Source: Oceanococcus sp041625325 (GTDB taxonomy: Bacteria; Pseudomonadota; Gammaproteobacteria; Nevskiales; Oceanococcaceae). Taken from it: 12,660 nucleotides of DNA. Shown piece by piece: positions 1-7,752 of the stretch (position 1 is its first letter; the number at the start of each line of letters is the position of its first letter). A program made the translations under genes and the position numbers. The notes below the pieces were generated by a model. That model made no database searches. It was not told where the DNA came from and saw only the letters and a program-made list of their open reading frames with translations. The DNA is taken from positions 1-12,660 of the forward strand of contig JBFJTN010000088.1 in assembly GCA_041625325.1 (NCBI GenBank), given 5' to 3'.

Positions 1-987
1 GGCGGGGTGATCAATTTCCTGGAAAACATCGACCGCTTCGCCGAGCAGCTGGGCGAGGTGGCGCCGACCCGCTTCTTTGCCGTGCCCATGGTCTGGAACA
101 AGCTGCGCGCCGGGGTGCTGGCCAAGCTGCCCCAGCACAAGCTGGACCGCCTGCTGCGGGTGCCCTTGCTGGGCCGTCTGATTGCCCGGCGCATCCGCCG
201 GGCCCTGGGTCTGGCCCGGGTGCGCTCGGCCTTCTCCGGCGCGGCGCCGCTGCCGCAGGATCTGCAGCGCTGGTTCGCCCGCATCGGGGTGGAGATCCTG
301 CAGGGCTATGGCATGACCGAAAATCTGGCCTACGCCACTGCCAGCCGGCCTGGCCAGAGCCGGATCGGCAGCGTCGGCACGGCCATGCCCGGGGTGGAAA
401 TCCGGATCGCCGAGAACGGCGAGATCCTGACCCGCAGCCAGGCGCAGATGGCCGGCTACCACAAGGCGGCGGACAAGACCGCGGAAACGGTCAGCGAGGA
501 CGGCTGGCTGCATACCGGTGACAAGGGGCGCCTGGATGCGGATGGCCACCTGTACATCACCGGCCGGGTCAAGGAAATCTTCAAGACCCTGAAGGGCAAG
601 TACGTGGCGCCGGCGCCGATCGAAGGAGCCTTCGCGATCAACTCGGACATCGAGCTGATCTGCGTGATCGGCGACGGCATGAACCAGCCGGTGGCGCTGG
701 TGCTGCTCAGCCCGGAGGCGCTGGCCGGCGACTGGGAGGTCGCCCGCGCCCGCCTGGCGCGGGACCTGGACACGGTCAATGCCGACCTCGAGCCGCACGA
801 GAAGATCAGTCATCTGTTCGTCTGCAGTGACGAATGGACCCCCGACAACGGCATGATCACGCCGACCCTGAAGGTCCGCCGCGACCGGGTCGAGGCCCGC
901 TATCCGGCGGTGATCGAGCCCTTCCTGGCCGACCGCGGCACCCCGGTCGTCCGGCTGGAGCCAACGCCCGAACCGCAGGGCGGATGA
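1..987 (+). CDS. AMP-forming long-chain acyl-CoA synthetase, 3' part (5' end outside window)
   Basis: Activates a fatty acid with ATP to an acyl-adenylate and then forms the CoA thioester, probably at the inner face of the membrane. The reading frame is open from base 1, so the start lies upstream; 328 residues are in the window, against roughly 550-600 for the long-chain (FAA1/COG1022-like) family. Visible landmarks, in window residue numbers: GYGMTE at 102-107 (adenylate-binding A5 motif), HTGD at 171-174 (A7), GRVKE at 188-192, the hinge-following motif KGKYVAPAPIE at 198-208, and TPTLKVRR at 287-294 carrying the C-terminal catalytic lysine (K291). The P-loop-like TSGTTG motif must lie upstream. 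The stop overlaps the rsmG start as ATGA, so the two are probably translationally coupled. The family is clear; the chain-length preference, and therefore a fadD-type name, cannot be read from this fragment. Confidence 0.9.
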   Translation, partial: GGVINFLENIDRFAEQLGEVAPTRFFAVPMVWNKLRAGVLAKLPQHKLDRLLRVPLLGRLIARRIRRALGLARVRSAFSGAAPLPQDLQRWFARIGVEILQGYGMTENLAYATASRPGQSRIGSVGTAMPGVEIRIAENGEILTRSQAQMAGYHKAADKTAETVSEDGWLHTGDKGRLDADGHLYITGRVKEIFKTLKGKYVAPAPIEGAFAINSDIELICVIGDGMNQPVALVLLSPEALAGDWEVARARLARDLDTVNADLEPHEKISHLFVCSDEWTPDNGMITPTLKVRRDRVEARYPAVIEPFLADRGTPVVRLEPTPEPQGG

Positions 988-1655
988 CCGCGCTGCACGA
1001 CCAGCTGGCGGCCGGTGCGGCGGCCATGGGCCTGGTCCTGAGCGAGGCGCAAGCGGCCGCCTTGCTGGCCTACGTCCAGGACCTGCTGCACTGGAATGCC
1101 CGTATCAACCTGACCGCGATCACCGAGCCGACCCAGGTGGTCAGCCATCACATCCTGGACAGCCTGGCCGTGGCGCCGTTCCTCGGCGCCGGTCCGGTGC
1201 TGGATGTGGGCAGCGGCGCCGGGCTGCCCTCGCTGCCGCTGGCCATCCTGCGGCCGGAGCTGCGTTTCACCAGCATCGAGAGCCGGCACAAGAAATGCGC
1301 CTTTCAGCGCGAGGCCGGGCGTCGTCTGGGCCTGGGCAACCATCAGGTGGTCACCGCCCGGGTCGAGGACTGGGCCGCGCCGACCCCGTTCGCCCAGATC
1401 ATCAGCCGGGCGTTTTCCTCGCTGGAGCTGTTCGCGCAGCTGGCCGGACGACACCTCGCGCCGGGTGGCCAGCTGCTCGCCATGAAGGGGCGCGAGCCGG
1501 TCAGCGAGCGCGAAGAGATGTCGCCGGCGTGGCGGCTGGTTAAAATGCATCGTCTCGTGGTCCCGGGGCTGTCGGCCGAGCGTCATCTGCTCGTGTACGA
1601 ACGGGCCGCCGAGGATTCATCTTCACACCCGCATCCCCCGCCATCCGGCGGCTGA
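984..1655 (+). CDS. rsmG: 16S rRNA (guanine(527)-N7)-methyltransferase RsmG (GidB)
   Basis: SAM-dependent enzyme that methylates N7 of G527 in 16S rRNA; loss of the family member gives low-level streptomycin resistance in several bacteria. The protein is 223 residues (E. coli about 207). Visible: INLTAI at 41-46, HHILDSL at 55-61, the SAM-binding loop VLDVGSGAGLP at 72-82, and ISRAFSSL at 140-147. Residue 83 is Ser where the usual motif has Gly (GLPG), a mild departure next to the SAM loop. The start is the ATG that overlaps the upstream stop; no independent Shine-Dalgarno (SD) is needed if translation is coupled. The last 15 or so residues are a Ser/His/Pro/Gly-rich tail beyond the normal fold. 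Much of that tail and the stop codon are encoded by a hairpin (1630-1659), suggesting the tail grew when palindromic DNA replaced the original stop. Family assignment is secure. Confidence 0.96.
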   Translation: MTALHDQLAAGAAAMGLVLSEAQAAALLAYVQDLLHWNARINLTAITEPTQVVSHHILDSLAVAPFLGAGPVLDVGSGAGLPSLPLAILRPELRFTSIESRHKKCAFQREAGRRLGLGNHQVVTARVEDWAAPTPFAQIISRAFSSLELFAQLAGRHLAPGGQLLAMKGREPVSEREEMSPAWRLVKMHRLVVPGLSAERHLLVYERAAEDSSSHPHPPPSGG

Positions 1656-1679
1656 TGCGACCGGGCCCGCCCGCGGGCC
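1630..1679 (+). repeat. Two tandem GC-rich stem-loops at the rsmG/parA junction
   Basis: First hairpin: CGCATC (1630-1635) pairs with GATGCG (1654-1659), then a 2x2 internal loop, then CCGCC (1638-1642) pairs with GGCGG (1647-1651) around an ATCC loop. The rsmG stop codon (1653-1655) sits in the 3' arm. Second hairpin: GGCCCG (1664-1669), loop CCCG, CGGGCC (1674-1679). No U-run follows either one, so this is not a standard intrinsic terminator. It may stabilise or process the rsmG-parA message, or be a REP-like palindrome. Confidence 0.6.
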
Positions 1680-1698
1680 GAACAACAGGAACTCCGAC

Positions 1699-2484
1699 GT
1701 GCCGAAAGTCTTGGCTGTGGTCAATCAGAAGGGCGGGGTCGGCAAGACCACCACCAGCGTCAACCTGGCCGCCTCCCTGGGCAAGGCCAAGCGCCGCGTG
1801 CTGCTGATCGATCTGGATGCCCAGGGCAACGCGACCATGGGGGTCGGGGTCGACAAGTCGGCGCTGGAACTCAGTGGCTGCGACGTGCTGCTGGGCGAAT
1901 GTGGTCTGGCCGAAGCCCTGGTCTGCGTCGATGAACACAATCTGGAACTGCTGCCCGCCAACGACGACATGACCGCGGCCGAGGTGGGGCTCAAGGAGGG
2001 GCAGCAGGGCCAGCTGCGCCTGAAGCAGGCCCTGGCTCCGGTGCTGGACGACTACGATTTCGTCCTGATCGACTGCCCGCCCAGCCTGTCCATGCTCACC
2101 GTCAATGCGCTGGCCGCGGCGGACGGCGTGCTCATCCCCATGCAGTGCGAGTACTACGCGCTGGAAGGCCTGTCCGCCCTGATGAATACGGTCAAGCAGA
2201 TCCGCCAGAGCATCAATCCGAAGCTGGAAATCGCCGGCATCCTGCGCACCATGCACGACCCGCGCAACAATCTGGCGCGGCAGGTTTCCGACGAACTGAT
2301 CGCCCATTTCAGCGACAAGGTCTTCCGTACCATCGTGCCGCGCAACGTGCGCCTGGCCGAGGCCCCCAGTTACGGCCAGCCGGTTATCGCCTATGATGCG
2401 CGGTCCACGGGAGCAATGGCCTATATCGCGCTGGCGGGGGAACTGCTGGGCAAGAAGGTCAAACAGATCAACGAGACAAGGTAA
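1699..2484 (+). CDS. parA: Chromosome-partitioning ATPase ParA (Soj family)
   Basis: Deviant-Walker ATPase that binds nucleoid DNA as an ATP-dimer and is released by ParB at parS, driving origin segregation. The protein is 261 residues, typical for chromosomal Soj/ParA without an N-terminal helix-turn-helix (HTH) domain, unlike many plasmid ParA proteins. Visible: deviant Walker A KGGVGKTT at 11-18 with signature Lys11 and Lys16, switch I LLIDLDAQGN at 35-44, Walker B FVLIDCPPS at 121-129, and a C-terminal region ending in basic residues (KKVKQ) suited to non-specific DNA contact. The start is GTG at 1699, chosen because AGGA (1687-1690) lies 8 nt upstream and the protein then begins right at the first beta strand (PKVLAVVNQKGG). 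The stop is 6 nt before parB, so the pair is one transcription unit. Confidence 0.96.
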   Translation: MPKVLAVVNQKGGVGKTTTSVNLAASLGKAKRRVLLIDLDAQGNATMGVGVDKSALELSGCDVLLGECGLAEALVCVDEHNLELLPANDDMTAAEVGLKEGQQGQLRLKQALAPVLDDYDFVLIDCPPSLSMLTVNALAAADGVLIPMQCEYYALEGLSALMNTVKQIRQSINPKLEIAGILRTMHDPRNNLARQVSDELIAHFSDKVFRTIVPRNVRLAEAPSYGQPVIAYDARSTGAMAYIALAGELLGKKVKQINETR

Positions 2485-2490
2485 GGGGAC

Positions 2491-3351
2491 ATGGCAAGAA
2501 AGCCGAAGCGCGGCCTGGGCCGGGGGCTGGACGCCCTGCTCGGGGACGGCGCGGCGACCCAGCCCGCGGCTGCCGATGAGCAGGTGCGCCGGCTGGGGCT
2601 GGACGAGATCGAACCGGGGCGCTTCCAGCCCCGCACCGAGATGGATGAGACCGCGCTGCAGGAGCTGGCGGCCTCGATCAAGGCCCAGGGCGTGGTCCAG
2701 CCCATCGTGGTCCGGCCGATGGACGGCGGCCGCTATGAGCTGGTGGCCGGCGAGCGCCGCTGGCGCGCCTCGCGGCTGGCCGGCATGGCGGATATCCCCG
2801 CCCTGGTGCGCGAACTGCCGGACCAGACCGTCCTGGCGGTCGGTCTGATCGAGAACATCCAGCGCGAGGGCCTCAATCCTCTGGATGAAGCCCAGGCCCT
2901 GCGCCGCCTGATCGATGAATGCGGCCTGACCCACGAGCAGTGCGCCGAGGCGGTGGGCCGTTCACGGGCCTCGGTGACCAATCTGCTGCGGCTGGTGAAT
3001 CTGGATGCCGACGTGCAGGACATGCTGCGCGAGGGCGAACTGGAAATGGGCCATGCCCGTGCCCTGCTGGGTCTGCCGGTGGAATTGCAGGCCGATGCGG
3101 CGCGCAAGATCCATAACCTGGGGCTGAACGTGCGTCAGACCGAAGCCCTGGTGCGGCAGATGAACGCGCCGCCGGTGCCCAAGCTGGCCAGGCCGGAGCT
3201 GGATGATCGCCTGGTGGTGGCCCGCGATCGGCTGGCCGAGCGGATCAAGGCCAAGGTGCAGCTCAAGCCCAAGGATGAGCAGCGCGGCGCACTGGTCATC
3301 CAGTACGCTTCGGCAGCCGAACTCGAAGCCATCTTCGACCGGCTGGGCTGA
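2491..3351 (+). CDS. parB: Chromosome-partitioning protein ParB (Spo0J), CTP-dependent parS-binding clamp
   Basis: Binds parS near the origin, loads as a CTP-dependent sliding clamp, recruits SMC and stimulates ParA. The protein is 286 residues, the normal length. Order of domains: a basic N-terminal KRGLGRGLDALLG segment at 6-18 (conserved ParA-contact region); the ParB/CTPase fold about 35-130 with the CTP-binding box GERRWRA at 87-93 and ENIQRE at 121-126; a central HTH DNA-binding domain about 143-230; and a C-terminal dimerisation domain about 240-286. ATG at 2491 follows an AAGGGG stretch that merges with the parA stop codon, so translation is coupled to parA. No good parS 16-mer is visible in the window; the sites probably lie elsewhere near the origin. 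Confidence 0.96.
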   Translation: MARKPKRGLGRGLDALLGDGAATQPAAADEQVRRLGLDEIEPGRFQPRTEMDETALQELAASIKAQGVVQPIVVRPMDGGRYELVAGERRWRASRLAGMADIPALVRELPDQTVLAVGLIENIQREGLNPLDEAQALRRLIDECGLTHEQCAEAVGRSRASVTNLLRLVNLDADVQDMLREGELEMGHARALLGLPVELQADAARKIHNLGLNVRQTEALVRQMNAPPVPKLARPELDDRLVVARDRLAERIKAKVQLKPKDEQRGALVIQYASAAELEAIFDRLG

Positions 3352-3547
3352 ACCCCGTCTGGTCGCCGGCCCCGGCCGGGAGATCGGCGGCAGCGCCGCC
3401 TCGATCCGGCGGCATTCGCGCGAGCCGGCGGACGGTCGCAAACGCGGCGCGTTCCGACGCCGCCCGATGCAGCACCCGGCAGGCCCGCTGGCCGCCTGCG
3501 CCGGGGCCGGTCGTAGGCCACCCGGAGACTTACGACCAAGGTGGAAA
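3352..3547. other. Non-coding, highly self-complementary spacer between parB and the atp promoter
   Basis: About 200 bases with no credible gene. It holds a run of inverted repeats: CCGGCC/GGCCGG (3366-3379, very tight loop), GGCGGC-AGC-GCCGCC (3386-3400), GCGGCG/CGCCGC with an 8-nt loop (3444-3463, alternative to AACGC-GGC-GCGTT at 3441-3453), GCAGGC/GCCTGC with a 9-nt loop (3479-3499), and GGTCGTA/TACGACC (3509-3537). None is followed by a T-run. It could be a structured 3' UTR of parAB, a Rho-dependent termination zone, or a small RNA. Open frames crossing it look like chance in GC-rich DNA. Confidence 0.5.
3509..3537. promoter_or_regulatory. Inverted repeat GGTCGTA-N15-TACGACC upstream of the atp promoter
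   Basis: A perfect 7-bp inverted repeat with a 15-nt spacer. It ends 10 bp before the predicted -35 box, and its centre is about 60 bp upstream of the expected transcription start. That is where an activator or repressor dimer often sits. It could equally be an RNA stem at the end of a parAB transcript. The protein that would bind it is unknown. Confidence 0.35.
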
Positions 3548-3576
3548 TTGACCTGATGTTGCACTGCCGCTATAGT
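3548..3576 (+). promoter_or_regulatory. Predicted sigma70 promoter of the atp operon
   Basis: TTGACC at 3548-3553 (5 of 6 to the -35 consensus) and TATAGT at 3571-3576 (5 of 6 to the -10 consensus) are separated by an ideal 17-bp spacer, inside GC-rich DNA where such matches are rare. The expected transcription start is about 3583, giving a leader of about 39 nt before atpI. It lies directly before the ATP synthase genes and after the parB stop, so it is the natural operon promoter. Only sequence supports it. Confidence 0.8.
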
Positions 3577-3583
3577 TGCGCGC

Positions 3584-3602
3584 CCCGCTCCTGGAGAGTG
3601 GG
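3584..3602 (+). promoter_or_regulatory. Stem-loop at the predicted 5' end of the atp mRNA
   Basis: CCCGCTC (3584-3590), loop CTGGA, GAGTGGG (3596-3602) form a 7-bp stem with one G-U pair, followed by CTTTTGG. Starting within a base or so of the predicted transcription start, it resembles 5'-end hairpins that slow mRNA decay. The short U-run also leaves room for weak attenuation. The hairpin buries the only GGAG in the leader. Confidence 0.4.
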
Positions 3603-3621
3603 CTTTTGGCACGCCTGAAAC

Positions 3622-3981
3622 ATGCAGATTGCAAGCCGGATCATTGCCGTTCAATGCCTGATCGGCCTTGTCCTTGCGGGTTTCTGGATGCTTCGGAGCC
3701 AGACCGCTGCGCTAGCCGCCTTGGGTGGCGCCGGGACTGCGGTAATACCCGCCGCCTATATGCGGTGGCGCATGTCCCAGGCCTTGCGTTTGACGGAAGA
3801 GCCCCGCGCGTTGCTGGGGCAGGTGTACCGGGGACAATTTGGGAAGTTCGCGCTGACCTGCGTGCTGTTCGCAGTCACGCTGGCGCGGTTCCCGCAGGAA
3901 TTTTTGCCAGTCATGTCGACGTTTGTGGCCTGCCTTGGGGCCTACATCATCGGCGGACTGCTGGGTAACAACGATACTTAA
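3622..3981 (+). CDS. atpI: ATP synthase accessory subunit I (AtpI/UncI)
   Basis: Small inner-membrane protein that heads most bacterial atp operons; family members help assemble the c-ring or transport Mg2+, and are not part of the final enzyme. The protein is 119 residues with four hydrophobic segments at about 5-23, 28-46, 73-91 and 95-114, and a polar loop between the two hairpins at about 47-72. The assignment rests on size, topology, a Q-x-x-KFALT stretch at 72-79 and its place directly before atpB. An in-frame stop lies just upstream (3616-3618), so ATG at 3622 is the first possible ATG start. It has no recognisable SD in the 15 nt before it, which fits low expression. About a quarter of its codons end in A or T, including ATA, CTA and GTA, which is looser than the neighbouring subunit genes. 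Confidence 0.85.
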   Translation: MQIASRIIAVQCLIGLVLAGFWMLRSQTAALAALGGAGTAVIPAAYMRWRMSQALRLTEEPRALLGQVYRGQFGKFALTCVLFAVTLARFPQEFLPVMSTFVACLGAYIIGGLLGNNDT

Positions 3982-3993
3982 GACGGGATACGA

Positions 3994-4806
3994 ATGGCCA
4001 GCGGATCATCATCGACCGAATACGTCGTCCACCATCTGACCAATCTCAAGCTGGATCTGAAGACGATGACGCTGGATTCCCATGCGTCCGGTTTCTGGGT
4101 TCTGCATGTCGACAGCCTCGTGTTCTCCCTGCTGCTGGGCGGCCTGTTCCTGTGGCTGTTCCGCAAGGTGGCCAAGACGGCGACCTCGGGTGTGCCCTCA
4201 GGGCTGCAGAACGGTATTGAAATGGTGGTCGACTTCGTCGATGGCCAGGTCAAGGAGACCTTTCCCGGCCACCATCCGCTGATCGCGCCGCTGGGTCTGA
4301 CCATCTTCGTCTGGGTCTTCCTGATGAACTGCATGGACCTGGTGCCGGTGGATCTGCTGCCGCTGATGGCCTCCGGGGTGGGTATCGAATACCTCAAGGT
4401 CGTGCCCAGCACCGACGTGAACATCACCTTCGGTCTGTCCCTGGGCGTGTTCCTGCTGATCTTCTATTTCAACATCAAGATGAAGGGCTTCGGCGGCTTC
4501 GCCAAGGAAGCGCTGACCGCGCCCTTCGGTCCCTGGCTGGCCCCGGTCAACCTCGTGCTGCGCATCGTCGAGGACATTGCCAAGCCGGTGTCGCTGTCGC
4601 TGCGTCTGTTCGGCAACCTGTTCGCCGGCGAACTCATCTTCATCCTTATCGCGCTGCTGTTCGCCCAGGGTTGGGTGCTCGGCGCGCTGGGCATCGGCCT
4701 GCACTGGGTCTGGGCCGTGTTCCACATCCTGGTTGTCACCCTGCAGGCCTTCATCTTCATGGTGCTGACCATTGTTTACCTGAGTCTGGCTTCCGAGCAT
4801 CACTAG
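3994..4806 (+). CDS. atpB: F1Fo ATP synthase subunit a
   Basis: Membrane stator subunit that forms the two proton half-channels against the c-ring. The protein is 270 residues (E. coli 271). Membrane helices are visible at about 36-57, 98-117, 145-161, 209-228 and 238-264. The essential arginine is R204 in SLSLRLFGNLFAGE (201-214), equivalent to E. coli R210. N208 and E213 correspond to N214 and E219, and H244 and Q251 in FHILVVTLQAF correspond to H245 and Q252, so the proton path is complete. ATG at 3994 follows GGGA (3985-3988) by 5 nt and lies 12 nt after the atpI stop. The gene ends in TAG and is followed by the unusually long 53-nt atpE leader. Confidence 0.98.
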   Translation: MASGSSSTEYVVHHLTNLKLDLKTMTLDSHASGFWVLHVDSLVFSLLLGGLFLWLFRKVAKTATSGVPSGLQNGIEMVVDFVDGQVKETFPGHHPLIAPLGLTIFVWVFLMNCMDLVPVDLLPLMASGVGIEYLKVVPSTDVNITFGLSLGVFLLIFYFNIKMKGFGGFAKEALTAPFGPWLAPVNLVLRIVEDIAKPVSLSLRLFGNLFAGELIFILIALLFAQGWVLGALGIGLHWVWAVFHILVVTLQAFIFMVLTIVYLSLASEHH

Positions 4807-4816
4807 TCCGGCTCTC

Positions 4817-4859
4817 GTTTTTTCCTTTTCAATCAACACGATCCTATTCGGAGATTCCA
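4817..4859 (+). promoter_or_regulatory. U-rich translation-initiation region of atpE
   Basis: GTTTTTT (4817-4823), then CC, TTTT and AATCAACA, is a strongly A/T-biased stretch in a GC-rich operon. It ends in CGGAGA (4849-4854), a good SD 6 nt from the ATG. The E. coli atpE leader carries a known U/A-rich enhancer that raises c-subunit synthesis, and this looks like a counterpart. No GC stem precedes the T-run, so it is not a terminator. Confidence 0.55.
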
Positions 4860-5141
4860 ATGATCGAAGCTCTCGCCAACGTTCAAGCCCTGACGGTCGT
4901 CGCCGTGGGTCTGATTCTGGGCCTGGGTGCCGCAGGCACCGCCATCGGTTTCGGCCTGCTGGGCGGCAAGCTGCTGGAAGGCGTTGCCCGCCAGCCTGAA
5001 CTCGCCGGCATGCTGACCGGCCGCATGTTCCTGGTCGCCGGTCTGCTCGACGCCGTGACCTTCGTGGGCATCGGTATCGGCATGTTCTTCACCTTCGCCA
5101 ACCCGTTCGCTGAAGCGATCAAGGCCGTTGCCGGTCAGTAA
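4860..5141 (+). CDS. atpE: F1Fo ATP synthase subunit c (proteolipid)
   Basis: Two-helix hairpin that forms the rotating proton-carrying ring. The protein is 93 residues (E. coli 79); the extra length is at the ends. Helix 1 is glycine-rich (about 12-36, GLGAAGTAIGFGLLGG). The polar loop ARQPEL (43-48) contacts gamma and epsilon. Helix 2 (about 55-80) carries the proton-binding carboxylate D64 in GLLDAVTF, equivalent to E. coli D61. The residue after D64 is Ala, not the Ser/Thr of Na+-binding rings, so H+ coupling is expected. A GIGIG stretch follows in helix 2. The alkaliphile AxAxAxA motif is absent. ATG at 4860 is set by CGGAGA 6 nt upstream and by the family N-terminus. Ring size cannot be read from sequence. 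Confidence 0.98.
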   Translation: MIEALANVQALTVVAVGLILGLGAAGTAIGFGLLGGKLLEGVARQPELAGMLTGRMFLVAGLLDAVTFVGIGIGMFFTFANPFAEAIKAVAGQ

Positions 5142-5168
5142 GATCGCCCTCAACGTCGGGAGTCACCT

Positions 5169-5639
5169 ATGGATATCAACGTCACACTGATCGGACAGAT
5201 GATCGCCTTCGGGCTGTTCGTCTGGTTCACGATGAAGTACGTGTGGCCGCCGATCACCGACGCGATGCAGGACCGTCAGCAGAAGATTGCTGACGGACTG
5301 GCCGCGGCGGAAAAGGGCGCGCGCGAGCTGCAGGACGCCGCGAACCGTTCGGAAGAGGAACTGAAGAAAGCCCGCGAGGAAGCCCGTGAGATCATCTCCG
5401 GCGCCAACCGTCAGGCCAATCAGATCCTCGAGGAAGCACGGGCTTCGGCCCAGACCGAAGCGGCCCGGATCAAGTCCCAGGCCGAGGCGGAAATCGATCA
5501 GGGCATCGCCGCTGCGCGCGATGCGCTGCGCAAGGACCTGGCGGTGCTGGCCGTGTCCGGCGCCGAGCAGATCTTGAAGCGCGAGATCGACGCCAAGGCG
5601 CATTCCGACATCATCGACCGCCTGGCGGCGCAGATCTGA
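5169..5639 (+). CDS. atpF: F1Fo ATP synthase subunit b
   Basis: Peripheral-stalk subunit; a dimer links subunit a in the membrane to delta and alpha on F1. The protein is 156 residues, the same as E. coli b. A single N-terminal membrane helix lies at about 5-25, ending in the conserved KYVWPP (23-28). A long charged helix then runs from about 30 to 140 (ADGLAAAEKGARELQ onward), with the alanine/glutamate/arginine pattern of the right-handed coiled coil. The C-terminal VLAVSGAEQILKREID (126-141) is the delta-binding region. Only one b gene is present, as in E. coli, rather than the b/b' pair of phototrophs. ATG at 5169 follows GGGAG (5158-5162) by 6 nt, 27 nt after atpE. Confidence 0.98.
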   Translation: MDINVTLIGQMIAFGLFVWFTMKYVWPPITDAMQDRQQKIADGLAAAEKGARELQDAANRSEEELKKAREEAREIISGANRQANQILEEARASAQTEAARIKSQAEAEIDQGIAAARDALRKDLAVLAVSGAEQILKREIDAKAHSDIIDRLAAQI

Positions 5640-5646
5640 GGCACCC

Positions 5647-6177
5647 ATGGCTGAATTGCAGACTCTGGCTCGCCCTTACGCCCGCGCCGCCTTCACGGTG
5701 GCCCGGGAGGCGAAAGCGCTGGCCGACTGGGGCACGGTGCTGGAGCGCCTGGCCGAAGCGGCCCGGGACGAGAAGATGGCCAGCCTGATCGGCCATCCCG
5801 CGGTGCCGGCCCAGACCCTGGTGGACATGCTGTCCGAGCTGGCCAAGGCCGGCGACGGCGCGGTCAACCTGCTGCGGGTGCTGGCGGAAAACCGCCGCCT
5901 GGGCCTGCTGCCGGCCATCGCCGAGGAATTCGCCCAGCTGCGCAATGCCTACGAGCAGCTCTGCCAGGTCGACATCCGCTCGGCCTCCGAGCTGGCCGAG
6001 GCGCAGCGCGACGGCTTCACTGCCGCCCTGAAGAAGCGCCTGGGCGCGGAAGTCAGCGTGCAGTGGACGGTCGACCCGGAACTGATCGGCGGTGCCGTCG
6101 TGGCCGCCGGTGACCTCGTCATCGACGGTTCGGTGCAGGGCGAGCTGAATCGCCTGCGCGCCGGGCTCACTCAATAA
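5647..6177 (+). CDS. atpH: F1Fo ATP synthase subunit delta
   Basis: Caps the F1 head and joins it to the b dimer (OSCP family). The protein is 176 residues (E. coli 177). The N-terminal six-helix domain spans about 1-105, opening with the typical LARPYARAAF (7-16). The C-terminal family signature runs from LIGGAVVAAGDLVIDGS (146-162) to ELNRLR (166-171). ATG at 5647 follows GAGG (5638-5641), which overlaps the atpF stop, with a spacing of 5 nt. The 7-nt gap to atpF implies translational coupling. Confidence 0.97.
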   Translation: MAELQTLARPYARAAFTVAREAKALADWGTVLERLAEAARDEKMASLIGHPAVPAQTLVDMLSELAKAGDGAVNLLRVLAENRRLGLLPAIAEEFAQLRNAYEQLCQVDIRSASELAEAQRDGFTAALKKRLGAEVSVQWTVDPELIGGAVVAAGDLVIDGSVQGELNRLRAGLTQ

Positions 6178-6194
6178 ATACAGGATTGCAGACC

Positions 6195-7736
<1,542 letters not shown>

Positions 7737-7752
7737 TCCCTAGGAGCGCGTA

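Noticed and set aside
3352..3621. DnaA-box cluster or oriC in the parB-atpI spacer
   Set aside because: No TTATCCACA-like repeats and no AT-rich unwinding region are visible; the spacer is GC-rich.
3576..3968. Alternative 130-codon frame overlapping atpI
   Set aside because: Composition is Arg/Cys/Gly/Pro-rich with no membrane segments or family features, whereas the 3622 frame encodes a four-helix AtpI in the expected place.
6186..6194. TTG start for atpA three codons upstream
   Set aside because: It would sit directly on the SD; ATG at 6195 has the correct spacing and the conserved N-terminus.
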